64,000 bases of DNA from Methylocella sp. (GCA_037200525.1 JBBCGG010000001.1:2212501-2276500); one strand, 5' to 3'. Positions 1 to 10,797 are shown, numbered from the stretch's first letter. Numbers and translations: made by a program. Notes: generated by a model not told the origin, from the sequence alone.

Positions 1-1218
1 GCGCCTAAGGAAGGCAGCCTATTGCCAGAGACCTATAAAGTCTTTCGCGGGGCGTCGCGGGCTGATCTCATCAAGAAGATGCAGGACGATCAAAAGAAAG
101 CCGTCGATCAGATCTGGTCGCACCGCAACAGCGACCTGCCTCTGCATTCGCCCTATGAACTCGTGACATTGGCTTCAATCGTCGAGAAGGAAACCGGGAA
201 GGCGGACGAACGGCCGCACGTCGCCAGCGTGTTTATGAACCGCCTTGCGAAACGGATGCGGCTGCAGTCTGACCCGACGATCGTCTATGGTTTGGTGGGT
301 GGCAAAGGCACGCTCGGGCGAGGCATCACCCGAGTCGAACTTGAGAAGTCAACGCCTTATAATACTTACACAATCGATGGTTTGCCGCCGGGTCCAATCG
401 CCAATCCCGGCCGAGCGGCGCTCGAAGCGGTGGCTAATCCATCGCGTACGCAGGATCTCTACTTCGTCGCCGATGGAACGGGAGGTCACGTCTTCGCGGA
501 GACGCTCGACCAGCACGCGCGCAATGTGCAGCGTTGGCGTCAGATTGAAAAAGACGCCAAGGATAAACCGGCGGCTTCCGACGTCGATAAGGCGCCTCAG
601 ATTGCGCCGGTTGGCCCCGGCCGCCCGGATCAGAGGGGGGAAATCACAACGCCTGGCTCGATCTACGGCGCCTTGCCGTCCTCGCTTGAAGCGCCGGGAG
701 CCGGTTCGGGCGTTCGCCCGCTCAATGACGGCTCGGCGGCGCCTTTGTTGATGGCCTCGAGCCCGCTTGGGGCGCCTGATATCCGCAACGCCCGCGCCGA
801 CAAACTTCCCGCGCCAGCCCGTGCTTTCAGCATGGGGCCAGGTCTTGAGGAACTCGGCATTACCGTGCGCGGCGCGCCCGCCGTGGTCTCGCTCGATGGC
901 CCGGAAAATCCATCCGATATGGCCGACGCGCCAGACGAGCCGATGAATTCTCCCGTAGCCGCTAATCCGCGCGCCGACCAGAAGGCGCACGTTGCGCGCT
1001 TAGGTCTTGCGTCTGGAGGCGACGCCCCGCAGTCGGACTCGCTCGACCGCCTGCCGGTCGCGGCTGCGCCGGACCCGCCGCCGCCCGTCGCCGCAACGCC
1101 GAATGGTCCGGTGAGTCATGCGCGCATCATCGACGTATCGGAGGGGACCCCGCTCGATCCCCTCCTCGATAAGACCTATGATTTGAATTACGCCAAAAAC
1201 GTCCCGTCGATGAAATAG
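1..1218 (+). CDS. mltG: Endolytic murein transglycosylase MltG, C-terminal part (5' end outside window)
   Basis: The reading frame is open from base 1, so the N-terminal membrane anchor lies outside the window. The first residues include EGSLLPETY, the conserved MltG substrate-groove motif, followed by LASIVEKETG, which holds the catalytic glutamate of the YceG fold. MltG is an inner-membrane lytic transglycosylase that cleaves nascent glycan strands and sets peptidoglycan strand length. After about residue 180 the homology ends and a Pro/Ala-rich, low-complexity tail of roughly 220 residues follows, a long extension of the kind seen in Hyphomicrobiales homologues. The gene ends at TAG 1216-1218 and converges with rimO. 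The family call is firm; the role of the tail is unknown. Confidence 0.93.
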   Translation, partial: APKEGSLLPETYKVFRGASRADLIKKMQDDQKKAVDQIWSHRNSDLPLHSPYELVTLASIVEKETGKADERPHVASVFMNRLAKRMRLQSDPTIVYGLVGGKGTLGRGITRVELEKSTPYNTYTIDGLPPGPIANPGRAALEAVANPSRTQDLYFVADGTGGHVFAETLDQHARNVQRWRQIEKDAKDKPAASDVDKAPQIAPVGPGRPDQRGEITTPGSIYGALPSSLEAPGAGSGVRPLNDGSAAPLLMASSPLGAPDIRNARADKLPAPARAFSMGPGLEELGITVRGAPAVVSLDGPENPSDMADAPDEPMNSPVAANPRADQKAHVARLGLASGGDAPQSDSLDRLPVAAAPDPPPPVAATPNGPVSHARIIDVSEGTPLDPLLDKTYDLNYAKNVPSMK

Positions 1219-1284
1219 CGCGTTTGGCTTTAGCGTGGCGGGGTTTGCGCCGCGATGCGGAACGGAGATTAGGCGCGCGCCGCC

Positions 1285-2667
<1,383 letters not shown>

Positions 2668-2815
2668 GCGCGCCGGCGCCTTGCAAGAGGAAGACGCAAA
2701 TTGCGTGGTCGCAAGCGCAACTCCGGCAACGGAGAAGCTCTGCTGCTATCCAGGGGGTGCGACTTCATCCGCGCCGCGCGATCGTGAGACGGCGCGCAGA
2801 GCCCGCGCTAAAATA

Positions 2816-2841
2816 AAAACCCGGCCAGTTGGCCGGGTTTT
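2816..2841 (-). terminator. Rho-independent terminator of the first omp gene
   Basis: A perfect 12-bp inverted repeat (AAAACCCGGCCA, 2-bp loop, then its complement) lies about 45 bp after the stop of the omp gene. Read on the minus strand it is followed by TTTTTATTTT, a classic U-tract. A near-identical hairpin follows the third omp gene at 5434-5460. Confidence 0.85.
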
Positions 2842-2883
2842 CATTGGCTTTCGTCCTGAAAGTTGAAGCCGGGAGGCTATGCC

Positions 2884-3684
2884 TCAGTATTTGGCCACAA
2901 CCGGAACCGGCGGGGGCAGCATATCGAACTTGTAGCTGAAGCCGACCTGCACCTGGTTCTCGACGACGTGACGGTTGAAGAAAGCGCCAGCGCTGCCAAG
3001 GATCGGATCGTTGAACGAATTGCTCGCGAAGATCGTCGAATGGCCGAAATCGGAATAGCGATATTCCGCCCGGATCGACCAATTGTTGGTGACGGCATAT
3101 TCGAGGCCGCCGCCGACGGTCCAGCCAACCCGCGTCGACGAAGCGCTGTCGAAGCCGCCGAATCCATCTGCGAAATTGCTCTGAATGTTGCCGTCGACGC
3201 CAGCGAAGGCGACGCCGCCTGTTGCGTACAACAGGACGCGGTCCCAAGCGTAGCCGACGCGGCCGCGGATCGAACCCTGAACGCCCGAGTTGACGTTGAT
3301 GTTGACGTTGCCGGGAAGCGCCCCGCCAAAGAACGTGTTGCTGCTGTTGAAGGATTTGCTGAGGCTGGTGCCGTCGACGCTGCCTTCGATACCGATGACG
3401 AACTGGCTCAGCTGCAGGTTATAGCCGACGTGAGCGCCGCCGATGACGCCTTGAGCGCTATTGCTGAACTGAGCGAAATCGCCAAAATTGTCGCCAAAAT
3501 TGGTGTTCTGGTTGCCCCAAGCGTAGCCGATCTGGCCGCCGATATAGATGCCGGTCCAGGTGAAGATCGGCGCCGGCGGCAGATAGACCGGCGGCGGAGC
3601 CCGCGAGGGCAGGTCGGCCGCAACAGCCGATCCAGCCAGCGCGATGACGCCAGCCGAAGCCATGAGAATACGACGAAACATCAT
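2884..3684 (-). CDS. Omp25/31-type outer membrane beta-barrel protein (paralogue 1 of 4)
   Basis: The start at 3684 is set by AAAGGAG a few bases upstream; an upstream in-frame extension lacks an RBS. The 266-residue product begins with a signal peptide (MMFRRILMASAG...GSAVAA, cleavage before ADLPSRAPPP), then a Pro-rich linker and FTWTGIYIGGQIGYAWG, the first strand of the 8-stranded barrel typical of rhizobial Omp25/31 and RopB proteins. Later strands include WSIRAEYRYSDFGHST and QVGFSYKF. Such proteins are abundant surface porins or structural OMPs. The gene is the last of four minus-strand paralogues; its 3' flank is nearly identical to that of the copy at 5503. Family firm, substrate unknown. 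Confidence 0.9.
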   Translation of the reverse strand: MMFRRILMASAGVIALAGSAVAADLPSRAPPPVYLPPAPIFTWTGIYIGGQIGYAWGNQNTNFGDNFGDFAQFSNSAQGVIGGAHVGYNLQLSQFVIGIEGSVDGTSLSKSFNSSNTFFGGALPGNVNINVNSGVQGSIRGRVGYAWDRVLLYATGGVAFAGVDGNIQSNFADGFGGFDSASSTRVGWTVGGGLEYAVTNNWSIRAEYRYSDFGHSTIFASNSFNDPILGSAGAFFNRHVVENQVQVGFSYKFDMLPPPVPVVAKY

Positions 3685-3875
3685 GCTTTCTCCTTTCAGG
3701 GATTCAAAGCTTCCGCAAACTACCCCGTTTCCGCTTGAGCACAACCGTCCCCGAGCGAGAATGACCCTCTCAGCCGCGCAATTTGGATCCATGTGGCCGC
3801 AATGCAACAGATTCATGGCCGCGCGCCGGCAAGCCGCCTTATCTCATAAAGAACACACGATTTCGCCTAATTGTG

Positions 3876-3903
3876 CAGGGCGAGAGTTTTAGCTCTCGCC
3901 CTG
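3876..3903 (-). terminator. Hairpin downstream of the second omp gene
   Basis: An 11-bp perfect inverted repeat, CAGGGCGAGAG with a 6-base loop, sits 25 bp after the stop at 3928. There is no strong T-run, so it is a probable but weaker terminator or an mRNA 3' stabiliser. Confidence 0.55.
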
Positions 3904-3927
3904 AAGGTCGATGGCGAAAAGCGCCGC

Positions 3928-4749
3928 TCAGTATTTCGCGACGATAGCCGCAGGCGGAGCGCTAGTGAACTTGTAGCTGACCCCGAACTGGACTGTATTC
4001 TCGATAATATTGCGAGTTACAGTGCCGCCGCCAAAGCCAAGAACGGGATCGGTTATGCCAAACGCGTCGCCGGCGACCTGGGTGGAGTGACCGAAATCGG
4101 AATAGCGATATTCCAATCGGATCGACCAATTGTTTGAGACGGCATATTCGATGCCGCCGCCGGCAGTCCAGCCGAGGCGGGAGGCCCTGGTGTGATCGCA
4201 ACCGTTGAAGCCGGGGAATGCGGCTCCGCCCGCGAAAGCGCCGGGGTTAAAGTTCGTGCACACATTGCCGATAAGGCCAGCGAAGGCGACGCCGCCTGTG
4301 CCGTAAACCAGGATGTGATCCCATGCGTAGCCGAGGCGACCGCGGATCGAGCCCTGGGCGCCAATGCTGGTGTTAAAAGTCGACAATGCGCTGAGCCCGT
4401 CGACCTGCACGGGAAGCACGAAGCCTTTGCTGGTCAGGGTGGATCCGTTGACGTCGCCTTCGAGACCGATCACGAACTGGTTCAGCTGCAGATTATAGCC
4501 GACGTGACCGCCCCCGATAAAGCCTGCGGTGCTGGGGCTGAAGCTAGTGAAGTCGCCAAAGTTGTTGGAAAAAGAAGTGTTCTGGTTACCCCAAGCGTAA
4601 CCCATTTGTCCGCCGATGTAGACGCCCGTCCATGTAAAGGGAGGCGGCGGCGGCGCGTAGACTGGCGCGCGCAAGGGGAGATCAGCTGCGACGGCTGACC
4701 CTGCGAGAGCCATGGCGCCAACCGAGGCCAAGAGAAACCGACGCAACAT
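3928..4749 (-). CDS. Omp25/31-type outer membrane beta-barrel protein (paralogue 2 of 4)
   Basis: A 273-residue secreted barrel protein. The signal peptide MLRRFLLASVGAMALAGSAVAA is followed by ADLPLRAPVYAPPPPPFTWTGVYIGGQMGYAWG, the shared first strand, and the conserved WSIRLEYRYSDFGHST strand near the C-terminus. It ends in VAKY like paralogues 1 and 3. GAAAGGAGACAG precedes the ATG. It is the most divergent of the first three copies in its loops (a Cys-containing extracellular loop around NVCTNFNPGAF), which suggests surface variation. Each omp gene seems to have its own leader and 3' hairpin, so they are probably separate transcripts. Confidence 0.9.
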   Translation of the reverse strand: MLRRFLLASVGAMALAGSAVAADLPLRAPVYAPPPPPFTWTGVYIGGQMGYAWGNQNTSFSNNFGDFTSFSPSTAGFIGGGHVGYNLQLNQFVIGLEGDVNGSTLTSKGFVLPVQVDGLSALSTFNTSIGAQGSIRGRLGYAWDHILVYGTGGVAFAGLIGNVCTNFNPGAFAGGAAFPGFNGCDHTRASRLGWTAGGGIEYAVSNNWSIRLEYRYSDFGHSTQVAGDAFGITDPVLGFGGGTVTRNIIENTVQFGVSYKFTSAPPAAIVAKY

Positions 4750-5433
4750 AAACTGTCTCCTTTCAGGACTTCATTTCAAGAGTTTTAATACCTGCAAATT
4801 ACTCAGTTTGAGCCGCTCGACAATGTTTGTTGCATCGCAAGGGCCGCCGAGGGCGCGCTATTTAGGGGGCTGTATCCGGGAAACAACAAACGCCGATGGA
4901 ACGTACACCCGGTGCTCAATAAAGCGCCAAGCATTTGATTTTTGTGGACATTTAACGGAGACGCAGGCGCGTTGCAGCGGTATGACGGAAGCCGTTGAGC
5001 CGGCTTTACAGGCCGACAGCGATTCGGCAGAGTTACTTGGAGATCGATGAACAGCGGCCCATGAGAATGCATTCGCAATAGAAACGGCAAGTAAAAAGCA
5101 TGTCAAGGCGACAGCCGGTGCGAGGGCGGCTTGACCGAATCACGGCGGCAGCGCTGCAATTGCGGAAGATAGGCCCGGCCAATTCAGGCGCCGCATAGGG
5201 CTGGATTTCGCGCCAACTCTTTTCGCGCGACAAGTTTCTAACAAGGTCAGCCGATCCCCTAAGCTCTCGTGCGGTTCGCGACGTGCTGGGAAGCCGACGC
5301 GACGATGCTGTAGATCGTCGGTAAGCGGGGGCGGCGCTGCGCATCGAATGCGCTCGCCATCAGTCTGATTTGCGCGCCGTCTTTTCCACTAAGGTTTGCG
5401 ATGGATTGCCCGCTTGCGCGGTGCAAGAAACAG
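4750..5433. other. Intergenic, no gene recognised
   Basis: About 680 bp between omp paralogues 2 and 3. I see no frame with recognisable protein similarity, no tRNA and no repeat. The part just right of 4750 must hold the promoter of paralogue 2 (minus strand). Confidence 0.6.
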
Positions 5434-5460
5434 AAAACCCGGCCAACTTGGCCGGGTTTT
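5434..5460 (-). terminator. Rho-independent terminator of the third omp gene
   Basis: Inverted repeat AAAACCCGGCCAA against TTGGCCGGGTTTT. Together with the bases up to the stop codon it nearly matches the hairpin and flank at 2816-2884, so the 3' flank was duplicated along with the gene. Confidence 0.8.
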
Positions 5461-5502
5461 CATTGGCTTTCGTCCTGAAAGTCGAAGCCGAGAGCCTATG
5501 CC

Positions 5503-6291
5503 TCAGTATTTGGCGACAACCGGCACGGGAGGCGGCAGGAAGTCGAATTTATAGCTGAAGCCGACCTGCACTTGGTTCTCCGTAATGTGACGGTTTTCAA
5601 ATGCGCCGACCGAAGCCAACAAGGGGAAGTTAAAGGAGTTGTTTGCGAAAATCGTGGAGTGTCCGAAATCGGAATAACGATATTCCGCACGGATCGACCA
5701 ATTGTTGGTGATGGCATATTCAAGACCGCCGCCGACCGTCCAGCCAACGCGCGTGGTCGAAGCGCTATCGAACCCAAACGGGGTCGAAATGTTGCTGTCG
5801 ACGCCAGCGAAGGCGACGCCGCCCGTGGCGTATATCAGCACGCGATCCCAAGCGTAGCCAATGCGGCCACGGACGGAACCCTGAACGCCGACGTTGGAAT
5901 GGATAGAAACGGGCGGAGCGAAGCCCGGGAACACTCCATTCGCCGAAACGAATCCAGAGGCGGTCTTGCTCAGGCTGGAGCCGTCGACGCTGCCTTCAAG
6001 GCCGACGACGAACTGGCTCAGCTGCAGATTATAGCCAACGTGGGCGCCGCCGATGACGCCGCTATTGTTGACGTTGAAGGTAGAAAAGTCACCGAAATTA
6101 TCGCCAAAGTTACCGTTTGAGGTACCCCAAGCGTAACCGACCTGACCACCGATATAGATGCCGGTCCAGGTGAAGATCGGCACTGGCGGCAGATAGACCG
6201 GCGGCGGAGCGCGGGAGGGAAGATCGGCCGCGAAGGCCGACCCGGCGAGCGCGATAGCGCCAACCGAAGCCATAAGAATACGACGAAGCAT
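5503..6291 (-). CDS. Omp25/31-type outer membrane beta-barrel protein (paralogue 3 of 4)
   Basis: A 262-residue product from the ATG at 6291, which is preceded by GAAAGGAGAAAGCAA. Signal peptide MLRRILMASVGAIALAGSAFAA; mature protein ADLPSRAPPPVYLPP...FTWTGIYIGGQVGYAWG. The C-terminal strands and the PPPVPVVAKY end are almost the same as in paralogue 1, making this pair the most recent duplication of the set. The loops differ (SNGNFGDNFGDF region and the central SIHSNVGVQG stretch). Confidence 0.9.
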   Translation of the reverse strand: MLRRILMASVGAIALAGSAFAADLPSRAPPPVYLPPVPIFTWTGIYIGGQVGYAWGTSNGNFGDNFGDFSTFNVNNSGVIGGAHVGYNLQLSQFVVGLEGSVDGSSLSKTASGFVSANGVFPGFAPPVSIHSNVGVQGSVRGRIGYAWDRVLIYATGGVAFAGVDSNISTPFGFDSASTTRVGWTVGGGLEYAITNNWSIRAEYRYSDFGHSTIFANNSFNFPLLASVGAFENRHITENQVQVGFSYKFDFLPPPVPVVAKY

Positions 6292-6512
6292 TTGCTTTCT
6301 CCTTTCAGGGGTTGGAAGCCCGAGCAAATTACCCCGTTTCAGGTGCCCAACAAAACGTTCTCGGGGTAAAAGGGACTTTGGAAAGCGCTATTCGATTCAG
6401 GTGTGGCTTAGGCGCAACGGAATCGGGGGACGGGTTTGCTGACATCGGCGCGCGCCTGGGCTTGCGGCCCAAGGTCGGGTCGCCAAATCAGGCCAAAATG
6501 CGGCGGCGGTCT

Positions 6513-7229
6513 TCAGTACTTCGCGGTGCTCGGCGCAAACAGAGAGTCGAACTTGTAGCTGAAACCGGCTCGGATCGCGTTCTCCGTCTCGTGATGGGAT
6601 ACGGCGCCGTTGGGAACCGCAAGGAGAGGAAAGTCGGTGAACGACCCATAGTCGGAATAGCGATATTCGGCGCGGATCGACCAATTATTGGTGATGGCAT
6701 ATTCGAGGCCGCCGCCGATGGTCCAGCCTGCGAGCGACTTCGCAAACGAATTATAGCCAAAAAATGACGTATAACTGTTGGTGACGCTGGCGAAAGCGGC
6801 GCCGCCGGCGACGTAAAACATGGCGCGATCCAACGCGAAGCCGACGCGGCCGCGGATCGAACCATCTACAGGGATTTGCGTGCCGTAAACGACGGGTCCC
6901 CAGCCATAAGATCTGCTGACTCCGGAGCCGTCGATGTCGCCCTCAAGACCGACGACAAACTGATTGATCTGATAATTATAGCCGATATGGGCGCCGCCAA
7001 CGACGCCGTTCGGGACAAAGCTTGGGCCTGAAAAGGCAAAGCCTCCGCTGTGACCGGAGAAGCTATCGGTTCCCCAGGCATAACCGATCTGGCCGCCGAG
7101 ATAGAGGCCGGTCCAGGTGAAGATCGGAGCGTAACCGCTCGGCGCTTCCTGATATGGCAGATCTGCCGCAAGCGTTGCGCCCGCGACGGCGACAAGAGCG
7201 GTGGCCGACAAAAGCAACCTACGGAACAT
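6513..7229 (-). CDS. Omp25/31-type outer membrane beta-barrel protein (paralogue 4 of 4)
   Basis: A 238-residue protein from the ATG at 7229 (AGAAGAGGACGAGC upstream). Signal peptide MFRRLLLSATALVAVAGATLAA, then ADLPYQEAPSGYAPIFTWTGLYLGGQIGYAWG. The barrel strands WSIRAEYRYSDYGSF and RAGFSYKF are conserved, but it lacks the Pro-rich linker of the others and ends SLFAPSTAKY. It is the outlying member of the tandem family and first in the row on the minus strand. Confidence 0.9.
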   Translation of the reverse strand: MFRRLLLSATALVAVAGATLAADLPYQEAPSGYAPIFTWTGLYLGGQIGYAWGTDSFSGHSGGFAFSGPSFVPNGVVGGAHIGYNYQINQFVVGLEGDIDGSGVSRSYGWGPVVYGTQIPVDGSIRGRVGFALDRAMFYVAGGAAFASVTNSYTSFFGYNSFAKSLAGWTIGGGLEYAITNNWSIRAEYRYSDYGSFTDFPLLAVPNGAVSHHETENAIRAGFSYKFDSLFAPSTAKY

Positions 7230-7761
7230 GCTCGTCCTCTTCTCAGACGCGCGCAAATGTTGACCAGCAAAGTCGCACCCGGAACAGCGCGGGGGCAAGT
7301 CATTCGCTTGCCCCAAGCGTTATGCAGCAAACCCTGTCGCAACGTTCTGGCGCAAATATGCAGCCGCAGTAGACGCGATCGATTGATGTTTCCAATTGAC
7401 TAATCAAATAGGCTGAAACTCTTACTAAAATGTCTCGAAACGTGCTTACCAAAATATGTCGGGGCCAATGATCCAAATCGATCTTTTCGCTTTGCCATCG
7501 CCTAGGCCGGCTGCAAAACTCGCCGGAGCGAATGATGAAGGCCTGATTGACGCGGTTTAATTGGCTGGCTCGCGGGCGTCGGTTTCATTATTGCGACGTC
7601 ATCATCTTGTGCGAAAGTCCGCTGCCTTTCTAATATTGCGCTTTCGCATCCGCCGCGCAGCCTATACCAAGCGTGGGCATAAGGGCGGCGATCGCGTGCG
7701 GTTTCGATTTCGCGCTGATATATGCTCGTGTATGAAGAGGGCGAAGCTCGACTTCAGCGGG
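7230..7761. other. Intergenic between omp 4 and tRNA-Ser, no gene recognised
   Basis: About 530 bp, locally AT-richer around 7380-7460. It should hold the omp 4 promoter (minus) and the tRNA promoter (plus). A short frame at 7561 runs through the tRNA and is rejected as a gene. Confidence 0.55.
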
Positions 7762-7851
7762 GGAAGGGTGGCCGAGTGGTTTAAGGCAGCGGTCTTGAAA
7801 ACCGCCGTGGGTGCAAGCCCACCGTGGGTTCGAATCCCACCCCTTCCGCCA
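7762..7851 (+). tRNA. tRNA-Ser (anticodon TGA)
   Basis: The acceptor stem GGAAGGG (7762-7768) pairs with CCCTTCC (7841-7847), followed by discriminator G and an encoded CCA. The anticodon stem GCGGT/ACCGC encloses CTTGAAA, giving anticodon TGA at 7796-7798, and a long variable arm (class II) and GGTTCGAATCC T-loop are present. It decodes UCA serine codons. Everything downstream to about 12.5 kb is decayed accessory DNA, consistent with use as an integration site, but I found no copy of the tRNA 3' end to serve as attR. Confidence 0.97.
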
Positions 7852-8440
7852 GAATATGTTATAACCAATTGATTTTGTTATGGAGTCTCAGATACGAATA
7901 ACATAACCCACAAGACAGCCCACAGCTTACCGGCCGTTGGGAAAACCACCCACCTCGCTGCGAGAAGAGGCCTTAGTCATCCGAGCTTGGGGACGCGGTC
8001 GGCGATTCCCCCCTCGTTTTGAAGAGGAGCCCCCGCTCGCCGGGGTTTAAACAGCGGCGGGGGGCAGTTCGCACTACCGGGACACGATCGTTGGGCCTTG
8101 AAAAAAACTGGAAAATCAAGGGGGTGGCGAAACGGTCTGGCTCCACGCAGGCCTAAGCCCGCGGTTTTTGACCAGACCGGAGGCCCTCCCCAGTCTAGCC
8201 AAGCAACGCATATGGAACAGCCGTATTACCGCGCGATTACCGCCAGATTTCATCTGTGAAAAGTACGTCGCAGTGGCGACCAATCGGAAAAGGGGGCGAT
8301 ATCGACTCCGACAAGAGTCGGCCCTTACGGTTTAGGCAGCGCCGGCCAGCAGAATCCAACCAGACCCGGGCCTAGCGCCGGGCTATTGCTGAACAACTTC
8401 GACGCGTTTCCGTAGCATCGCGCGATGATACCGGGAAAGG

Positions 8441-8662
8441 AGCGCAGCAATTCCGCCCGTACGCAGTCCGGAATCGAACGGGATGTCGGAGGCGTTCGTC
8501 AAAACCTTCAAGCGCGATTATGTTCGCATCAACCCCTTGCCGGACGCCCAAACAGCGCTCCGGCAGATCGCCGGATGGATCGACGATTACAACGAAATCC
8601 ATCCTCATTCAGCGCTCAGGATGCGCTCCCCACGGGAGTTCATCCGAGCTCAGGCCCAGTAG
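8441..8662 (+). pseudogene. IS3-family transposase OrfB, C-terminal remnant
   Basis: The frame reads [17 protein letters not shown], then RDYVRIN, then [22 protein letters not shown] and stops at 8660-8662. These are the last motifs of an IS3-group integrase core, with the catalytic glutamate in MSEAF. The N-terminal DDE part and OrfA are absent, and no inverted repeats are visible. It is unrelated in sequence to the complete IS3 element at 11.2 kb. Confidence 0.85.
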
Positions 8663-8786
8663 CCAGCGTGTCCGGTGAAACGGGGGGCACTCCACTCGGA
8701 GGCTCTCCCGTCGACGTCGAGCCTTGTGTTGTTGAAGTCGTTTTGCGAACGGACCGACACCTGGCCGAAGGTAACCCATTGGTTCG

Positions 8787-9080
8787 CGGCTCGATGAAAG
8801 CCAGCCGCTGTTAGCCTTCGCCGGGATCTGGCGGATATGGACCGGCGAGCAGAAAAAGGCGAAACGCGCGAGCATCGCCTTTTCTCCTTTCTGACGGCAG
8901 AAGCGAATGATGTGGTCCGGCCGATCTACGCCAAAGCCATGCAGGTGCTGCTCACGACCCCCAGGAATGGGACAGATGGCTCGAAGGATCGCTTGGCGAA
9001 GCTATTCCGCTTCAACGCCCCTAGCGCACGAAAAACTGCGGATTATGGCGATCGGCGAGAAAATGGATGGCGCAGCGGGC
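8787..9080 (+). pseudogene. SRAP (YedK/HMCES) family peptidase remnant, multiply frameshifted
   Basis: Pieces of one protein are found in three frames in correct order: LLAFAGIWRIWTGEQK (8787 on), EHRLFSFLTAEANDVVRPIY with AKAMQVLLTTP (8837 frame), EWDRWLEGSLGEAIPLQRP, and EKLRIMAIGEKMDG. This is the C-terminal half of an SOS-response-associated peptidase, which crosslinks to abasic sites in single-stranded DNA. The N-terminal catalytic Cys2 is missing and at least three frameshifts are needed, so it is dead. SRAP genes are common cargo of phages and integrated elements, which fits the context. Confidence 0.8.
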
Positions 9081-9274
9081 CGTAGCAGTCTGCGTCGGCT
9101 GCAGGCTATGATGATCACCGGAGGGAGATCTCTTACGTTATCTCGTATCGCGGCCATAGCCTATCCAATGTCGGGATGCCATGCAAAAAATCGGAACTCC
9201 TATATCGTCGTTATCTAGCTAGGCCGGGAACGTCGCGATCCATATGGTAGAGGTCACGCCCCAGGAGTAGGACC

Positions 9275-10030
9275 ATGACCAAGATTGCCCTCGTCACCGG
9301 CGCCAGCCGCGGCCTCGGCCGAAATACCGCCCTTAGCATCGCCCGCCACGGCGGCGACCTCGTTCTCACCTACCGGAGCCGGGGCGATGACGCACAGGCC
9401 GTCGTCGCCGAGATCGCGGCAATGGGCCGCAAGGCGGTCGCCTTCCAACTCGACACCGGCGACGTCGCCAGCTTCGCCGCGTTCGCCGATCAGCTGCGGA
9501 CCACGCTGCGCGAGACGTGGCAGCGCGAGACGTTCGATCACCTGGTGAACAACGCCGGTCACGGCATCTACGGCACGATCGACCAGACAACCGAGGCGCA
9601 GTTCGACGAACTGGTCAACGTAAACTTCAAGGGAGTCTACTTTCTGACGCAGACTCTGCTGCCCTTGATCGCGGACGGCGGGCGCATCGTGAACGTGTCT
9701 TCCGCCCTGACCCGGATATGCTTTCCCGGCTACGCCGCCTATGCATGCGTGAAGGGCGCGGTGGACGTGCTCACCCGCTACATGGCCAAGGAATTGGGCG
9801 CACGCGGCATTACGGTGAACACGGTCGCGCCGGGCGCGATCGAGACCGATTTCAGCGGTGGCGGCGCTCGCGACAACGCTCACATCAACAAGCTACTCGC
9901 AGACGTGACCGCCCTAGGCCGCGTCGGCTTGCCGGACGACATCGGGCCAATGATCGCGAGCCTGCTGTCCGAGGACAATCGCTGGGTCAACGCGCAGTGG
10001 ATCGAAGTGTCCGGCGGCCAAAGCATCTGA
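9275..10030 (+). CDS. SDR family NAD(P)-dependent oxidoreductase
   Basis: An intact 251-residue short-chain dehydrogenase. It shows the TGASRGLG cofactor loop at residues 8-15, NNAGHG, the catalytic serine in NVSSALTR and YACVK for the catalytic Tyr/Lys, and ends with the typical WIEVSGGQSI. CAGGAG precedes the ATG. The substrate cannot be told; the overall layout resembles 3-oxoacyl-ACP-reductase-like enzymes. It is the only intact gene in a 4.5-kb stretch of gene fragments, so it may have been carried in or retained under selection. Confidence 0.9.
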   Translation: MTKIALVTGASRGLGRNTALSIARHGGDLVLTYRSRGDDAQAVVAEIAAMGRKAVAFQLDTGDVASFAAFADQLRTTLRETWQRETFDHLVNNAGHGIYGTIDQTTEAQFDELVNVNFKGVYFLTQTLLPLIADGGRIVNVSSALTRICFPGYAAYACVKGAVDVLTRYMAKELGARGITVNTVAPGAIETDFSGGGARDNAHINKLLADVTALGRVGLPDDIGPMIASLLSEDNRWVNAQWIEVSGGQSI

Positions 10031-10279
10031 GCGATCAATCAAGCCTGGCCGAATCGGGCCGAAGCATAGCGCAAAGCGTGGCGTCTGCGCCATGATGTCC
10101 CATCGCGCGGGCGTGGCCGCTAAGCGATCGTTCTTCGCAAAGTGCGCGCGAGCGTATCGAGCTATCGATCGGTAAAACTTTGTTCTAATCAAACCCGTCT
10201 GAATGGCCGGCAAGTTCTTCAAAAGGCGCAAACCATGGATACCAGTGAGGCGACAAGCGACTAATTGACCATTGCGCAA

Positions 10280-10531
10280 CTTAGAGAACGCCGCAACGCG
10301 GAATGGAAGTTTTAATCAGGCGACGTAATTCCTTGCCGGATAGCGGAGATGGATTTCTCGGTGGCTGAGCCGATCCAATCGGCGCTGAAGCGTATGGTTG
10401 GGCAGCAGGACTACGGTTACCTATTGCGGGATGGCACCGCTGCCAATCTATCGCTCGGCCGTGCGTTCGCACGACGCATGCGCGCTCGTTATAACTGGGA
10501 AGTGGCAGCCGAAGACGCCACTGCCGCTTAG
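10280..10531 (+). pseudogene. MalY/PatB-type aminotransferase, N-terminal fragment
   Basis: One frame reads LRERRNAEWKF, a TAA stop, then SGDVIPCRIAEMDFSVAEPI, RMVGQQDYGYLL and RRMRARYNWEV. This matches the start of class I/II aminotransferases of the cystathionine beta-lyase MalY/PatB group (IAEMDF and DYGY motifs). It has an internal stop and ends abruptly at 10529, where an integrase fragment begins, so the PLP-binding domain is gone. Confidence 0.7.
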
Positions 10532-10690
10532 CCGGCGCTCTGATGCGCGAGATTCTGCACCTCGATGGGAATGGGTAGACTTCGAGCGCGGCGTCATCCG
10601 CTGCCCGATTCGAAGACGGGGGCCAAGCCGGTTTATCTCTCAGCCGCCCGCGCTAGTCGTGCTTGCCGCCTTGCGCCGCATGAACCCAAG
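10528..10690 (+). pseudogene. Tyrosine recombinase (phage-type integrase) remnant
   Basis: Three short frames line up: LAGALMREILHL, WEWVDFERGVIR, DSKTGAKPVYLSA and PALVVLAALRR. This is the stretch around the first catalytic arginine and the following beta-hairpin of tyrosine recombinases. Two frameshifts separate the pieces and the C-terminal HxxR...Y part is absent. It is evidence of a former integrative element in this region. Confidence 0.75.
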
Positions 10691-10797
10691 CCGCGTGGCA
10701 GAAGGCCATTAGCTCGGAAGGCGAAGCCAAGGATTAAGCTATCGCCGAGGTCGAGGCGGCCGAGCGCGCGGAAGCGATAGCGTGGATCGCGCGAGAA

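Noticed and set aside
2863-3738. Long antisense frame (about 290 codons) opposite omp paralogue 1
   Set aside because: Its sequence follows the codon bias of the omp gene on the other strand and similar frames occur opposite all four omp genes; no RBS.
7762-7851. attL/attR pair at tRNA-Ser
   Set aside because: I could not find a second copy of the tRNA 3' end in the window, so no att boundary is claimed.
7561-7872. Open frame of 103 codons over the tRNA
   Set aside because: It runs through tRNA-Ser, has no RBS and no similarity; it is a chance frame.
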